Source: an uncultured Allobosea sp. (lineage in GTDB: Bacteria; Pseudomonadota; Alphaproteobacteria; Rhizobiales; Beijerinckiaceae). Taken from it: a stretch of DNA of 64,000 bases. Every line of letters starts with the position of its first letter. Position 1 is the first letter of the stretch. Shown here one piece after another: positions 38,231 to 47,104 of the stretch. The notes below the pieces were generated by a model. That model was not told where the DNA came from and did not search any database. It saw nothing but the letters and a program-made list of their open reading frames with translations. A program made the position numbers and the translations under genes. The DNA lies in NCBI RefSeq assembly GCF_945957345.1, contig NZ_CAMFKW010000023.1, forward strand, positions 1-64,000, in the 5' to 3' direction.

Positions 38231-39084
38231 CGACCGTCTTGGTGCCGGATCTCGGCAAGGTGCTTCAGGGCGCCGTCAACCGGGCCGTAGATGCCCTCGT
38301 CACCGGCTATGGCGACAAGCTCGACGGCGTTGGTGCGGTGCTGACGGCGCCCGTGCGCCTGGTCGAGATGGCGCTTCAGCATGTTCCTGTCCCGGCCTTC
38401 GTGCTGGCCGTTGCTGCCGGCGCTTGGCTCGCGACGCGGCGGATCGGCTTCGCTCTGGCCATGGCGGTCCTGCCGCTGGCGCTCGCGGGCTTAGGTGTCT
38501 GGGGCGAGGCGATGCAGTCGCTTGCGCTGGTCGCGGTCGCCGTGCTGCTGGTCGTACTGCTGGGCCTGCCGCTTGGCGTCGCGGCGGCGCGCCTGCCGCG
38601 GTTGGGGAGGGCGCTCGCGCCGCTCTATGACCTCATGCAGACGATCCCGAGCTTCGTCTACCTGATCCCGGTCGCGATGCTGCTCGGGCTCGGGCGGGCG
38701 CCGGCCCTTGTCGCGACGCTGGTCTATGCATTGCCGCCCTTCGCGCGCTTGACGGAGCTCGGCCTGCGCGGCGTCGATGCCGGGCTGGTCGAGGCCTCGC
38801 GGGCGCTGGGCCTGCAGCCGCGTCAGGCCTTCTGGCTGATCGAGTTGCCGCTCGCCCGGCCGGTGATCCTGCAAGGGCTGAATCAGGCGATCATGATGGC
38901 GCTGGCCATGGTCGTGGTCGCCTCGATGATCGGTGCCAAGGGTCTCGGGGAGATCGTGCTGCTCGGGCTGCAGCGCGCCGATCCCGGCCTCGGCTTCGTC
39001 GGCGGACTGGCGATCGTCATCGTGGCGATCCTGCTCGATCGCATGGCGCAGGCGCTGCTCGGGCAGCGGCGCTCGGTCGACTGA
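38227..39084 (+). CDS. Betaine/proline-type ABC transporter permease
   Basis: 285 residues. About seven membrane segments; the EAA region VEASRALGLQPRQAFWLIELPLARPVILQGLNQAIMMALAMVVVASMIGAKGLGE is typical of ProW/OpuAB permeases. The GTG start at 38227 overlaps the binding-protein stop (GTGA). An ATPase gene, expected next to these two, is not present: the following gene is on the other strand. Confidence 0.88.
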   Translation: MTTVLVPDLGKVLQGAVNRAVDALVTGYGDKLDGVGAVLTAPVRLVEMALQHVPVPAFVLAVAAGAWLATRRIGFALAMAVLPLALAGLGVWGEAMQSLALVAVAVLLVVLLGLPLGVAAARLPRLGRALAPLYDLMQTIPSFVYLIPVAMLLGLGRAPALVATLVYALPPFARLTELGLRGVDAGLVEASRALGLQPRQAFWLIELPLARPVILQGLNQAIMMALAMVVVASMIGAKGLGEIVLLGLQRADPGLGFVGGLAIVIVAILLDRMAQALLGQRRSVD

Positions 39085-39102
39085 GCGCCGCGGGCGTCCC
39101 GC

Positions 39103-39615
39103 TCAGGCCGCGAGGCTGCCGGAAGAGCCGCTGCTGCCGCGCAGCAGGTTGCGCAGCCTGTAGGCCATCGCCACCGGCGCGGGGAAGCGCTTGCGGCAGA
39201 AGGCGATCTTGCGGACGTAAGTGTCGACCCGCCAGGTTGCCCAGGTGCCACCGGCGAAGGTGCCGATATCGCCGGCGCGCAGCAGCCGCTCGGAGCCGTC
39301 CTGCGCAGTGACATGGACCGCGCCTTCGAGGATGACCACGGTCTCGTCCCAGTCGAAATACCAGCGGAATGCCCCGGCGGTGCAATCCCAGATCGCGGTG
39401 CTCGCGGCATCGTCGCCGCTACGCGAATGCAACGCCACGCGCGCTTCAGGCTGTCCGGCGATGATCCATGACGGCTCGATAGGAGCGGGCTCCATCTCCA
39501 TCTCGAGATCGTCGACCCGGTGGGCCACCAGTGGCGCCGGCGTGACCGGTGCCACCACCGCGATCTGCCGCATCATCGTCGCCGCAGCCGCGGCCATCAT
39601 GAACTTGAGCGCCAT
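39103..39615 (-). CDS. Cupin-domain protein (DUF861/EutQ-like)
   Basis: 170 residues. The C-terminal half has the DUF861 cupin pattern TAIWDCTAGAFRWYFDWDETVVILEGAVHVTAQDGSERLLRAGDIGTFAGGTWATWRV. The cupin lacks the usual His triad, as DUF861 members do. Function unknown. The first 16 residues are hydrophobic/Met-Ala-rich but not a clear signal. It converges with the permease gene, 18 bp apart. Confidence 0.78.
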   Translation of the reverse strand: MALKFMMAAAAATMMRQIAVVAPVTPAPLVAHRVDDLEMEMEPAPIEPSWIIAGQPEARVALHSRSGDDAASTAIWDCTAGAFRWYFDWDETVVILEGAVHVTAQDGSERLLRAGDIGTFAGGTWATWRVDTYVRKIAFCRKRFPAPVAMAYRLRNLLRGSSGSSGSLAA

Positions 39616-39768
39616 GGTTCCTCCATCTCGGCTGGAACCCCTATAGGACCCGGCGGTAAAGTCCGGCTTCCCGCAATCCCTTGCATTTGATCGATCGGCT
39701 GAATGCGCTCGACGCGGCACCTTTGGGCGTGGCCGACAAAACCGGGGACAACCCTCCTGAAATCACTT

Positions 39769-39783
39769 GAACAAAACAGGAAC
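39769..39783 (+). promoter_or_regulatory. LexA (SOS) box upstream of ssb
   Basis: GAAC-N7-GAAC, the complement of the alphaproteobacterial LexA site GTTC-N7-GTTC, is perfect here and lies 89 bases before the ssb ATG. Confidence 0.8.
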
Positions 39784-39871
39784 ATGATTGATAGTGGCAG
39801 CTCGGACGCGTAGGGTCCGGCTCCGGTCGAGCGGCCGGTTTGTGTGAAGTGCGCAGGAAATGGAGCCTGTC

Positions 39872-40420
39872 ATGGCTGGTAGCGTCAACAAGGTCATTCT
39901 GGTCGGCAATCTCGGGCGCGATCCCGAGGTGCGTCGCCTCGGCAGCGGCGAGCCTGTCGTCAATCTGCGTATCGCCACCTCCGAGACCTGGCGCGACAAG
40001 CAGAGCGGCGAGCGCAAGGAGCGCACCGAGTGGCACTCGGTCGTGATCTTCAACGAGAACCTGGCGAAGGTGGCCGAGCAGTACCTGAAGAAGGGCTCCA
40101 AGGTTTACATCGAGGGCCAGCTTCAGACCCGGAAATGGCAGGACCAGTCCGGCGTCGAGAAATACACCACCGAGATCGTGCTGCAGCGCTTCCGCGGCGA
40201 GCTCACCATTCTCGACAGTCGCCAGGGTGGCGGCGACGAGTATGGCGAGGGCGGCGGCAGCAGCGGCGGCTACATGGACGACCGCTCGGGCGGCGGCGGC
40301 TCGTTCGGCCGTTCGGGTGCGATGGGTGGTGGTGGCGGCGCTTCGCGCCAGCCGGCCATGTCGGGCGGCGGTGGCGGACGCTCCTCCTCCAGCCACCTCG
40401 ACGACGACATTCCATTCTAA
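39872..40420 (+). CDS. ssb: Single-stranded DNA-binding protein
   Basis: 182 residues. OB-fold at about 1-110 ([40 protein letters not shown]...[37 protein letters not shown]), a long Gly/Ser-rich linker, and the acidic tip DDDIPF that recruits partner proteins. GGAG 6 bases upstream favours the ATG at 39872 over 39860. The SOS box upstream indicates induction by DNA damage. Confidence 0.96.
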   Translation: MAGSVNKVILVGNLGRDPEVRRLGSGEPVVNLRIATSETWRDKQSGERKERTEWHSVVIFNENLAKVAEQYLKKGSKVYIEGQLQTRKWQDQSGVEKYTTEIVLQRFRGELTILDSRQGGGDEYGEGGGSSGGYMDDRSGGGGSFGRSGAMGGGGGASRQPAMSGGGGGRSSSSHLDDDIPF

Positions 40421-40570
40421 AAAGCGATACTTGCGAATTTGTAAGCTGTGCCTGTAACAGTCTGGCCTGATTGATGAAAATCGGCCGATCTGTTTATGGA
40501 AATGCAACCGATCCCTTGTTGCAATACGCGGGCTCTTGGTTTTGTAAACTGAGAGCCTCTAAGGGGTTGA

Positions 40571-40906
40571 ATGTATCAGGAAATTGCGCCTTTTTCTGTA
40601 AAGCGAGGCCGCTTTCCGTCCGGTGAACGCTTTCCGCGCGCTCTCGATGGCGCGGGCATAGTTGCGTTTGATCCAACGATCTACGCGATCCACGTCCTAC
40701 GAAGCCGAGAGGGCTCGGCCGGGACCATGGATGCCCATCCCCGTGCTATCGCGGTGTTGATGAACTGGGCTTTCGAGCGCGGCATAGATCTGCGTGCTCG
40801 GTTCGAAACGCTGGAATTGATCTCGCCCTCGGAGATCATCGATCTTCGAGACACTCTGCGGAAGCGCGTAAAGCCAAAAAAAATCGGCCGAGGCAATCCA
40901 CTCTGA
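40571..40906 (+). CDS. Hypothetical protein, possibly a fragment
   Basis: 111 residues. AAGGGG lies 4 bases before the ATG, a good site. The segment HPRAIAVLMNWAFERGIDLRARFETLELISPSEIIDLRDTLRKRVK looks like genuine protein and faintly like the N-terminal part of some integrase-type proteins, but I cannot name a family. It lies in a disturbed stretch between ssb and an IS3 scar and may be a truncated gene. Confidence 0.45.
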   Translation: MYQEIAPFSVKRGRFPSGERFPRALDGAGIVAFDPTIYAIHVLRSREGSAGTMDAHPRAIAVLMNWAFERGIDLRARFETLELISPSEIIDLRDTLRKRVKPKKIGRGNPL

Positions 40907-40918
40907 GCGGCTATTCTC
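40901..40918 (+). repeat. 18-bp direct repeat, copy 1
   Basis: CTCTGAGCGGCTATTCTC occurs here and again at 40967-40984, 66 bases apart. Copy 1 overlaps the end of the 111-residue ORF. Confidence 0.8.
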
Positions 40919-40966
40919 CACCCCCCAGACCACCCCCACGCGCGATGGTTGCCGCTGGACCGCAAT

Positions 40967-40984
40967 CTCTGAGCGGCTATTCTC
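40967..40984 (+). repeat. 18-bp direct repeat, copy 2
   Basis: An exact second copy of 40901-40918. Shortly after it comes a doubled GGGCGATAT. No function can be assigned. Confidence 0.8.
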
Positions 40985-41065
40985 GATCTGCTCCTATCCC
41001 CTTGGAAACAAGGGCGATATGGGCGATATGTGCGATCGGGGATAGTTGTTTTCGCATAGGTCCCT

Positions 41066-41212
41066 TCAAAACAGCGCCAGCTGGTCCGGATTTTTGCGGC
41101 GCTGCCGGCGGCGCTGGCCGGAGAACCGGATGATATTTTCATATTGCCGGCCAGTGAATGTCAGGATGTGCACGTCGCCGCGCTGCGGCAGGTTCGCCTC
41201 GATCCGGCGCAT
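41066..41212 (-). CDS. Short ORF, probable truncated gene next to the IS3 scar
   Basis: 48 residues ending in a basic run and KNPDQLALF. Its start sits about 5 bases from the IS3 remnant, so its 5' part may have been removed. The sequence reads like a genuine C-terminus, but I recognise no family. Confidence 0.25.
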   Translation of the reverse strand: MRRIEANLPQRGDVHILTFTGRQYENIIRFSGQRRRQRRKNPDQLALF

Positions 41213-41216
41213 ATAG

Positions 41217-41692
41217 CTGCAGGACGTCATCCGCCGAAAAATCTAAGGCCTGGTCGCAAGCGTGAGCTTGTCGGCGCGATCTGCGGCGAGTGCAGGTGTC
41301 GGCCCGGCGGGCCTGTGCGGTCCTGGAGTTCGACACGGCGAGCTATCGCTACAAATCGTGCCGGCCCGACCTAGCCCCCTTGGCAGCCCAGATCAAGGCG
41401 ATCTGCGAAACCCGCGTTCGCTACGGCTATCGCCGTGTCGACGTGCTGCTGCGGCGCGAGGGCTGGCATGTCAATCAGAAGCGGATTCGAAGGATCTACA
41501 ATGAGTTAGGCTTGCAGCTCAGGAACAAGACGCCCAAGCGACGGGTCAAGGCGAAGCTGCGCGAGGACCGCGCGCCGGCGACGCGGCCGAACGATGTCTG
41601 GGCGATGGACTTCGTCCATGATCAGCTCGCCACAGGTCGCAAAATCCGGATTCTGACGGTGGTCGACACCTTCTCGCGCTTCTCGCCGGCGG
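41217..41692 (+). pseudogene. IS3-family transposase remnant (orfA tail and truncated orfB)
   Basis: CTGCAGGACGTCATCCGCCG (41217 on) reads LQDVIRRKI-stop, the usual end of an IS3 orfA. Then orfB-type sequence LRPGRKRELVGAICGE runs until about 41290, where a one-base loss shifts frame, and continues as VSARRACAVLEFDTASYRYKSCRP...RRVKAKLRED...VWAMDFVHDQL...LTVVDTFSRFSPAVDPRFS. It breaks off before the rest of the DDE domain. The copy is dead: frameshifted and missing both ends. Confidence 0.85.
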
Positions 41693-41850
41693 TCGATCCG
41701 CGCTTCTCGGATCAAGCCAGGCCAGTCTTGCCTCCAACCGTCAATCGGCAGAGCATTGGTCGCGGCCGTATTGCGACGTATCGCGGCAGGAGCAGGATCG
41801 ATCCGCGCACGTCGTGTTTCCCGCTTCATCAGAAATGCTGGCAGGACGAT

Positions 41851-43383
41851 ATGCGCGAGAGCATGGAAGTGGAGCTCAAGCTCACATGCGACGCGGCGGC
41901 ATTGGCAGCTCTGTCGGAGATGCCCCGCCTGGAGACCGCGTCGGCGAAAGTCACGGACGATCTGCAATCGGTGTACTTCGATACGACGGGCCGCGCCTTG
42001 CAGAAGGCGGGCTTCGTGCTCCGGGTGCGGAAGACACGCGATGGCTACATCCAGGCCGCCAAAGCCAGTGGCGACGGGCTGATCGAACGCAACGAGTGGG
42101 AGCAGGCTGCCAATGGACCGAGCCCCGATATCACGGCGCTCATGAAGACCCCCTTGGCTGCTGTTCTCGGCAAAAAGCCAAGACTCAAGCCCTTGTTCAC
42201 CGTCCTCGTCGAGCGTTCGACGTTTTCGATCGAATACGGGTCATCCGAGATCGAGCTGGCCCTCGATCGCGGTCGTGTGATGAAGCGCGGAGCGAACGAG
42301 GACTTCGTTCCCGAACCGATTTGCGAAATCGAACTTGAGCTGAAGCGCGGCTCACCCGTCCACGTCTTCATGCTCGCCCGTGAGATCGCCGGTTTCGTGC
42401 CTGTCCGCATCGGCGTCGAGAGTAAGGCCGAGCGCGGTTTCAAACTGGACGGCCTGCATACCGGCCCACGGAAAGCCGGGGTAGTCAGGTTGTCTGCGAA
42501 CATGAGCGCTGCTGAAGCCTTCCGTTCCGTCGCCCATGCTTGTCTCCGGCATATGCGCTTGAACGAGGACCTTCTCCTGGAAAGCCCCGATCCCGAGGCG
42601 CTCCATCAAATGCGGGGGGCGATCCGCCGGCTGCGTTCGGCCTTCTCGCTCTTCGATATCCTTCTCCGCGACGATCCGCAGTTCGAGACGATCAAATCCG
42701 ACCTCAGGCGGTTATCGGCGCCACTTGGAAAGGCCCGGAACCTCGATGTGTTTTTGACGCGAACGCTTCCGAACGAGGTCGAACGCCATCACGAGCAGAA
42801 CGAACTCCTCAACATCGAGAAGCAGCTTGATATCGAACGGACGCTCGCCTACGCGGCCGTGGGCGAGCAGCTTCGATCCAACGAGTGGCGGATGTTCTGC
42901 CTCGATCTCGTGGAATGGATCAATGTGGGCAAGTGGCTCGACACCTCCGATCGGGACACACGCGACAGTTCGGTGACCTCCGTCGCATCGCGGCTTCTCG
43001 ACAAGCGCAGGCGACAGGTGAAGAAGCGGGGCCGGAAGCTTGCGGATCTCGACGCCGCAGAGCGGCATCAGCTCCGGATCGCGGCCAAAAAGCTTCGTGA
43101 CGGCACGGAGTTCTTCACCGCTCTCTACTCCCACAAGAAAGCGAAACGATTTCGCGAGTTCGCATCAGCGCTAGCCGCGATTCAGGACGCTCTTGGCAGT
43201 CTGAATGACATCGCTACCGGTCACGACCTGTTGGAGAGCCTCGCGGATTCGAAGGTAGATCGGAACGTCGTGTTTGCAGCCGGCCTCATGGCGGCCGAGG
43301 TAGATGATACCGCCGCCGGCTTCTTGTCGGACGCCATCAAAGCCTACGATACGCTGATCGACGCTCGACCATTCTGGCGATGA
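41851..43383 (+). CDS. CYTH-CHAD protein (inorganic triphosphatase-like)
   Basis: 510 residues. The N-terminal CYTH domain (about 1-205) starts with the EXEXK motif in MEVELKL and has further charged strands (VYFDTTGRALQKAGFVLRVR). The C-terminal CHAD domain (about 220-505) is helical with conserved His/Arg/Lys (HQMRGAIRRLRSAFSLF, HQLRIAAKKLRDGTEFF), binding polyphosphate in characterised cases. It probably hydrolyses triphosphate. The open frame continues upstream to 41290, but that part is the IS3 remnant; AGGA 5 bases before 41851 marks the real start. Confidence 0.88.
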   Translation: MRESMEVELKLTCDAAALAALSEMPRLETASAKVTDDLQSVYFDTTGRALQKAGFVLRVRKTRDGYIQAAKASGDGLIERNEWEQAANGPSPDITALMKTPLAAVLGKKPRLKPLFTVLVERSTFSIEYGSSEIELALDRGRVMKRGANEDFVPEPICEIELELKRGSPVHVFMLAREIAGFVPVRIGVESKAERGFKLDGLHTGPRKAGVVRLSANMSAAEAFRSVAHACLRHMRLNEDLLLESPDPEALHQMRGAIRRLRSAFSLFDILLRDDPQFETIKSDLRRLSAPLGKARNLDVFLTRTLPNEVERHHEQNELLNIEKQLDIERTLAYAAVGEQLRSNEWRMFCLDLVEWINVGKWLDTSDRDTRDSSVTSVASRLLDKRRRQVKKRGRKLADLDAAERHQLRIAAKKLRDGTEFFTALYSHKKAKRFREFASALAAIQDALGSLNDIATGHDLLESLADSKVDRNVVFAAGLMAAEVDDTAAGFLSDAIKAYDTLIDARPFWR

Positions 43384-43466
43384 TGGGGGGAGTTCACCGC
43401 TTGGAACAGGTAATAGGTTCTCATGAGCTCCTCCCTTGACCGAATTGAGAGCCCCCGGATCGCCTG

Positions 43467-43802
43467 TCACTGACCAGCGACGAAGAACGCCAGCCGGGTG
43501 AAGTGCGTGTAGTTGGACTCGAAAACCATGATCGCGACGAAGACGATGAGCGCCAGCGGAGGGGTCAGGATCGCATAGGTCAGCGCGAGCCGCTCCCAGG
43601 CCATATGCATGAAGACCGCGACGATCAGGCCTGCTTTCAACATCATGAAGAGCAGGATCAGGGACCAGCGCAGGTAGCCGACCAGGCCGAAATAGTCGAC
43701 CAGATAGGAGCAGGTGCTGAGGATGAACAGCCAGACCCAGACCACGAGATAGAGCTTGATCGGGTGCTGCTTGGCGTCGTTATGAGCTGCTGGCTGTGCC
43801 AT
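43467..43802 (-). CDS. Cytochrome c oxidase subunit IV family protein
   Basis: 111 residues with three membrane helices (KLYLVVWVWLFILSTCSYLVDYF, SLILLFMMLKAGLIVAVFMHM, YAILTPPLALIVFVAIMVF). The MMLKA..VAVFMHM stretch is characteristic of bacterial COX IV (CyoD/CtaF-like). Last gene of the oxidase operon, 9 bp after the second subunit III gene. Confidence 0.87.
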   Translation of the reverse strand: MAQPAAHNDAKQHPIKLYLVVWVWLFILSTCSYLVDYFGLVGYLRWSLILLFMMLKAGLIVAVFMHMAWERLALTYAILTPPLALIVFVAIMVFESNYTHFTRLAFFVAGQ

Positions 43803-43811
43803 GTTGCCACC

Positions 43812-44534
43812 TCACCAGAGATAGAACAGCGCGAAGATGAAAACCCAGACGAGATCGACGAAGTGCCAGTAGAGGCCGGTGATCTCGACGATCTCGTAGC
43901 GCCCCTTCCGGCTCGTGAAGAAGCCGCGCCGGCCATGGTCGAAATCCCCGCGCCAGACCTTGCGGGCGATGATGGCGAGGAAGATCACGCCGATCGTGAC
44001 ATGGGTGCCGTGGAAGCCGGTGATCATGAAGAAGCTGGAGCCGAACTGGTCGGCGCCCCAGGGATTGCCCCATGGGCGGACGCCTTCCCGGATCAGCTTG
44101 GTCCACTCGAAGGCCTGCATGCTGACGAAGGTCACGCCGAGCAGGGCGGTGGCGAGCATCAGGATCGCCGTCTTCCTGCGCTCGCGGCGATAGCCGAAAT
44201 TGACCGCCATCGCCATCGTGCCGCTGCTGCTGATCAGGACGAAGGTCATGATCGCGATCAGGAGCAGGGGAAGCTGGCGACCGCCGATTTCGAGCGCGAA
44301 GACCTCGCTCGGATTGGGCCAGGGCACCACCGTCGAGGCTCGGACCGTCATGTAGGAAATCAGGAAGGTGCCGAAGATGAAGGTGTCGCTGAGCAGGAAG
44401 ATCCACATCATGGCCTTCCCCCAGGAAACGGTCTTGAAGGCCCGCTGATCGGATGACCAGTCGGCCACGATGCCGCGCCAACCAGAGGCGTGTCCGGCTT
44501 TTGCGTTCAGGGTGGTTGGCGCAATCTCATTCAT
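43812..44534 (-). CDS. Heme-copper oxidase subunit III (CoxP-like)
   Basis: 240 residues, about six to seven membrane segments. MMWIFLLSDTFIFGTFLISYMTVR, MITGFHGTHVTIGVIFLAI and ITGLYWHFVDLVWVFIFALFYLW are subunit III motifs. It is one of two subunit III genes in this operon, in the position of CoxP of Bradyrhizobium coxMNOP. Confidence 0.9.
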   Translation of the reverse strand: MNEIAPTTLNAKAGHASGWRGIVADWSSDQRAFKTVSWGKAMMWIFLLSDTFIFGTFLISYMTVRASTVVPWPNPSEVFALEIGGRQLPLLLIAIMTFVLISSSGTMAMAVNFGYRRERRKTAILMLATALLGVTFVSMQAFEWTKLIREGVRPWGNPWGADQFGSSFFMITGFHGTHVTIGVIFLAIIARKVWRGDFDHGRRGFFTSRKGRYEIVEITGLYWHFVDLVWVFIFALFYLW

Positions 44535-44556
44535 CCGCCCCTCCTCATCAGGAGCT

Positions 44557-45273
44557 TCAGGTCAGCAATCCGCGGCAGATCTCGATGAAATCGTCCGTCC
44601 AGCGCATCAGCAGGCTGAACAGGACGAGCCAGACCAGCAGCAGGAAATGCCAGTAGATGGCGCAGAGCTCGACGCTGAGGGTGAGCTCGCGCGGGATCGT
44701 CGGCACGAGATTCTTGGGTGTTGCGAAGGCTTTGACGGAGGTTCGGCAAAGCGCAGCGAGCCCACCCAGCACATGGGCGCCGTGAATGGCGGTGACCAGA
44801 TAGAAGAAGGCGCTGGCGGGGTTGGACGCGGTGAAATGGCCGGAGTTGGCCAACTCGCGCCATGCCAACGCCTGGGTGGAGAGGAAGGCGAGCGAGCAGA
44901 CGCCCGCGGCCAGAAGGCTGGAGCGGAGCGGGCCGGGCTCGTCGCTACGGGCGGCGATCACCGCCATGTGCAGGGCGATGCTCGCCAGGATCAGCAGTCC
45001 GGTGCTGAACCAGAGCACGGTCGGCATCCGCAGCGCGCGCCAATCCGCCACGCTCATGCGCATCGCATAGGCGCTGACGAGAAGCGCGAAGAGCGAGCTG
45101 GCGACGACGAGGAAGGTGCCGAGGCCGAGCTTCGCCGTCATGGGCGAGGCTGGCTCGGGAGCGTCGCCGATCACGCCGACTTCGAGCCAGGGCTTCGCCG
45201 TCAGGCGCTGGCGCGAGAGCCACCAGCCGGAGAAGGCTGCCACGATGACGATGAATATGAGGGCCACGCCCAT
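44557..45273 (-). CDS. Heme-copper oxidase subunit III homologue (CoxO-like)
   Basis: 238 residues, about seven membrane segments. FFYLVTAIHGAHVLGGLAALC and LSVELCAIYWHFLLLVWLVLFSLLM are subunit III motifs, but the protein is divergent from the neighbouring copy. It occupies the CoxO position between the subunit I gene and the second subunit III gene. Confidence 0.85.
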   Translation of the reverse strand: MGVALIFIVIVAAFSGWWLSRQRLTAKPWLEVGVIGDAPEPASPMTAKLGLGTFLVVASSLFALLVSAYAMRMSVADWRALRMPTVLWFSTGLLILASIALHMAVIAARSDEPGPLRSSLLAAGVCSLAFLSTQALAWRELANSGHFTASNPASAFFYLVTAIHGAHVLGGLAALCRTSVKAFATPKNLVPTIPRELTLSVELCAIYWHFLLLVWLVLFSLLMRWTDDFIEICRGLLT

Positions 45274-45285
45274 GGCGGCATCTCC

Positions 45286-47046
45286 TCATCCTGTCCGCGG
45301 AACCGGCGGCTGGTTCTGCGGCAGGAAGTCCTCCGCGGCGCCGGGCACGCTGTAGTCATAGGGCCAGCGATAGACCACGGGCAGGGTCTCGCCCCAGTTG
45401 CCATGGGCAGGCGGCGTGTGCGGCGTCTGCCATTCCAGTGTGGTCGCGCGCCAGGGGTTGCCGCCCGCGGGTTGGCCGTGCCCGAGGCTCCAGACGAGGT
45501 TGAACAGGAAGACGAGCTGAGCGGTGCCAACGATCAGGGCGGCGACCGTGATGAATTCGTTCAACGTTGCCGCCGACGGCGGAACGAGGGCGATGCCGCC
45601 GATCTCGTGATAGCGCCGCGGCACGCCCATCAGCCCGATATAATGCATCGGGAAGAAGATCGCGTAGGCGCCCAGGAACGTCACCCAGAAGTGCAGCTTG
45701 CCGAGCCCGTCATGGAGCATGCGCCCGGTGACCTTCGGATACCAATGGTAGATCGCCCCGAAGATCACGAGGATCGGCGCAACGCCCATCACCATGTGGA
45801 AATGGGCGACGACGAACATCGTGTCGGAAAGCGGTACGTCGACGACGACATTGCCGAGGAACAGGCCGGTGAGCCCGCCATTCACGAAGGTGACGATGAA
45901 GCCGAGCGCGAACAGCATCGGCACCGTGAGGTGGATGTCGCCCTGCCAGAGGGTCAGCACCCAGTTGTAGACCTTGATCGCGGTGGGGATCGCGATGATC
46001 AGCGTCGTGGTGGCGAAGAAGAACCCGAAGGCGGGGTACATGCCGCTGACATACATATGGTGCGCCCAGACGACGAAGCTGAGCGCGCCGATCGCGATCA
46101 ACGCCCATACCATCATGCGGTAGCCGAAGATGTTCTTGCGCGCATGGGTGCTGATCAGATCGGAGACGATACCGAAGGCCGGCAGCGCCACGATGTAGAC
46201 CTCGGGGTGCCCGAAGAACCAGAACAGGTGCTGGAACAGGATCGGGCTGCCGCCCTTGTAGGCCAGCGGCTCGCCCATCGCGATGATGGCCGGCATGAAG
46301 AAGCTCGTGCCGAGCAGCCGGTCGAGCAGCATCATCACGGCGGCGACGAAGAGCGCGGGAAAGGCGAGCAGCGCCATCACGGTCGCGGTGAAGATGCCCC
46401 AGATCGTCAACGGCATGCGCATCAGTGTCATGCCCCGGGCGCGGCCTTGCAGCACGGTCACGACGTAGTTCAGCCCGCCCATGGTGAAGCCGATGATGAA
46501 CAGGATCAGCGAGACCAGGAGCACGATGATGCCCCATTGCTGACCCGGCGTGTTGGCGAGGATCGCTTGCGGCGGGTAGAGCGTCCAGCCGGCCCCGGCC
46601 GCCCCGCCCGGCACCAAGAAGCCGGAGACCAGGACCAGCACGGCGAGCAGATAGATCCAGTAGCTCAGCATGTTGACATAGGGGAACACCATGTCGCGGG
46701 CGCCGAGCATCAGCGGGATCAGGTAGTTGCCGAAGCCTCCGAGGAAGAGCGCTGTCAGCAGGTAGATCACCATGATCATGCCGTGCATGGTGATGAGCTG
46801 GTAATAGCGTTCGGGGTCGATGAAGGAGACCAGGCCCGGGAAGCCGAGCTGCAGCCGCATCAGCCAGGACAGCACGAGCGCGACCAGGCCGATCGCCAGG
46901 GCGGTGAGCGAATACTGGATGGCGATGACCTTCGCATCCTGGGAGAACACGTATTTCGTGATCCAGCTATGCGGATGATAGAGTTCGACATCTTCGGTCT
47001 CGGCCGCCGGTCGCGGTTCGGGAACGCCGTGCATCACGTCGACCAT
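45286..47046 (-). CDS. Cytochrome c oxidase subunit I (CoxN-like)
   Basis: 586 residues, twelve membrane segments. Heme and CuB ligands are in MHGMIMVIYLLTALFLGGFGNYLIPLM, FQHLFWFFGHPEVYIVALPAFG and VVAHFHMVMG; the GHPEVY cross-linked Tyr of aa3-type oxidases is present. It is the proton-pumping catalytic subunit that reduces oxygen. GGAGG 7 bases before the ATG at 47046 favours it over the GTG at 47061. Confidence 0.96.
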   Translation of the reverse strand: MVDVMHGVPEPRPAAETEDVELYHPHSWITKYVFSQDAKVIAIQYSLTALAIGLVALVLSWLMRLQLGFPGLVSFIDPERYYQLITMHGMIMVIYLLTALFLGGFGNYLIPLMLGARDMVFPYVNMLSYWIYLLAVLVLVSGFLVPGGAAGAGWTLYPPQAILANTPGQQWGIIVLLVSLILFIIGFTMGGLNYVVTVLQGRARGMTLMRMPLTIWGIFTATVMALLAFPALFVAAVMMLLDRLLGTSFFMPAIIAMGEPLAYKGGSPILFQHLFWFFGHPEVYIVALPAFGIVSDLISTHARKNIFGYRMMVWALIAIGALSFVVWAHHMYVSGMYPAFGFFFATTTLIIAIPTAIKVYNWVLTLWQGDIHLTVPMLFALGFIVTFVNGGLTGLFLGNVVVDVPLSDTMFVVAHFHMVMGVAPILVIFGAIYHWYPKVTGRMLHDGLGKLHFWVTFLGAYAIFFPMHYIGLMGVPRRYHEIGGIALVPPSAATLNEFITVAALIVGTAQLVFLFNLVWSLGHGQPAGGNPWRATTLEWQTPHTPPAHGNWGETLPVVYRWPYDYSVPGAAEDFLPQNQPPVPRTG

Positions 47047-47104
47047 CGGCTCGCCTCCCACTCCATCTCGGACGAAATCCCCGTTCGGGAGTTCGTCCGC
47101 TGTC

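Noticed and set aside
41290-43383. A transposase-CYTH-CHAD fusion protein
   Set aside because: The first part is a frameshifted IS3 remnant; a separate ribosome-binding site and ATG at 41851 start the enzyme.
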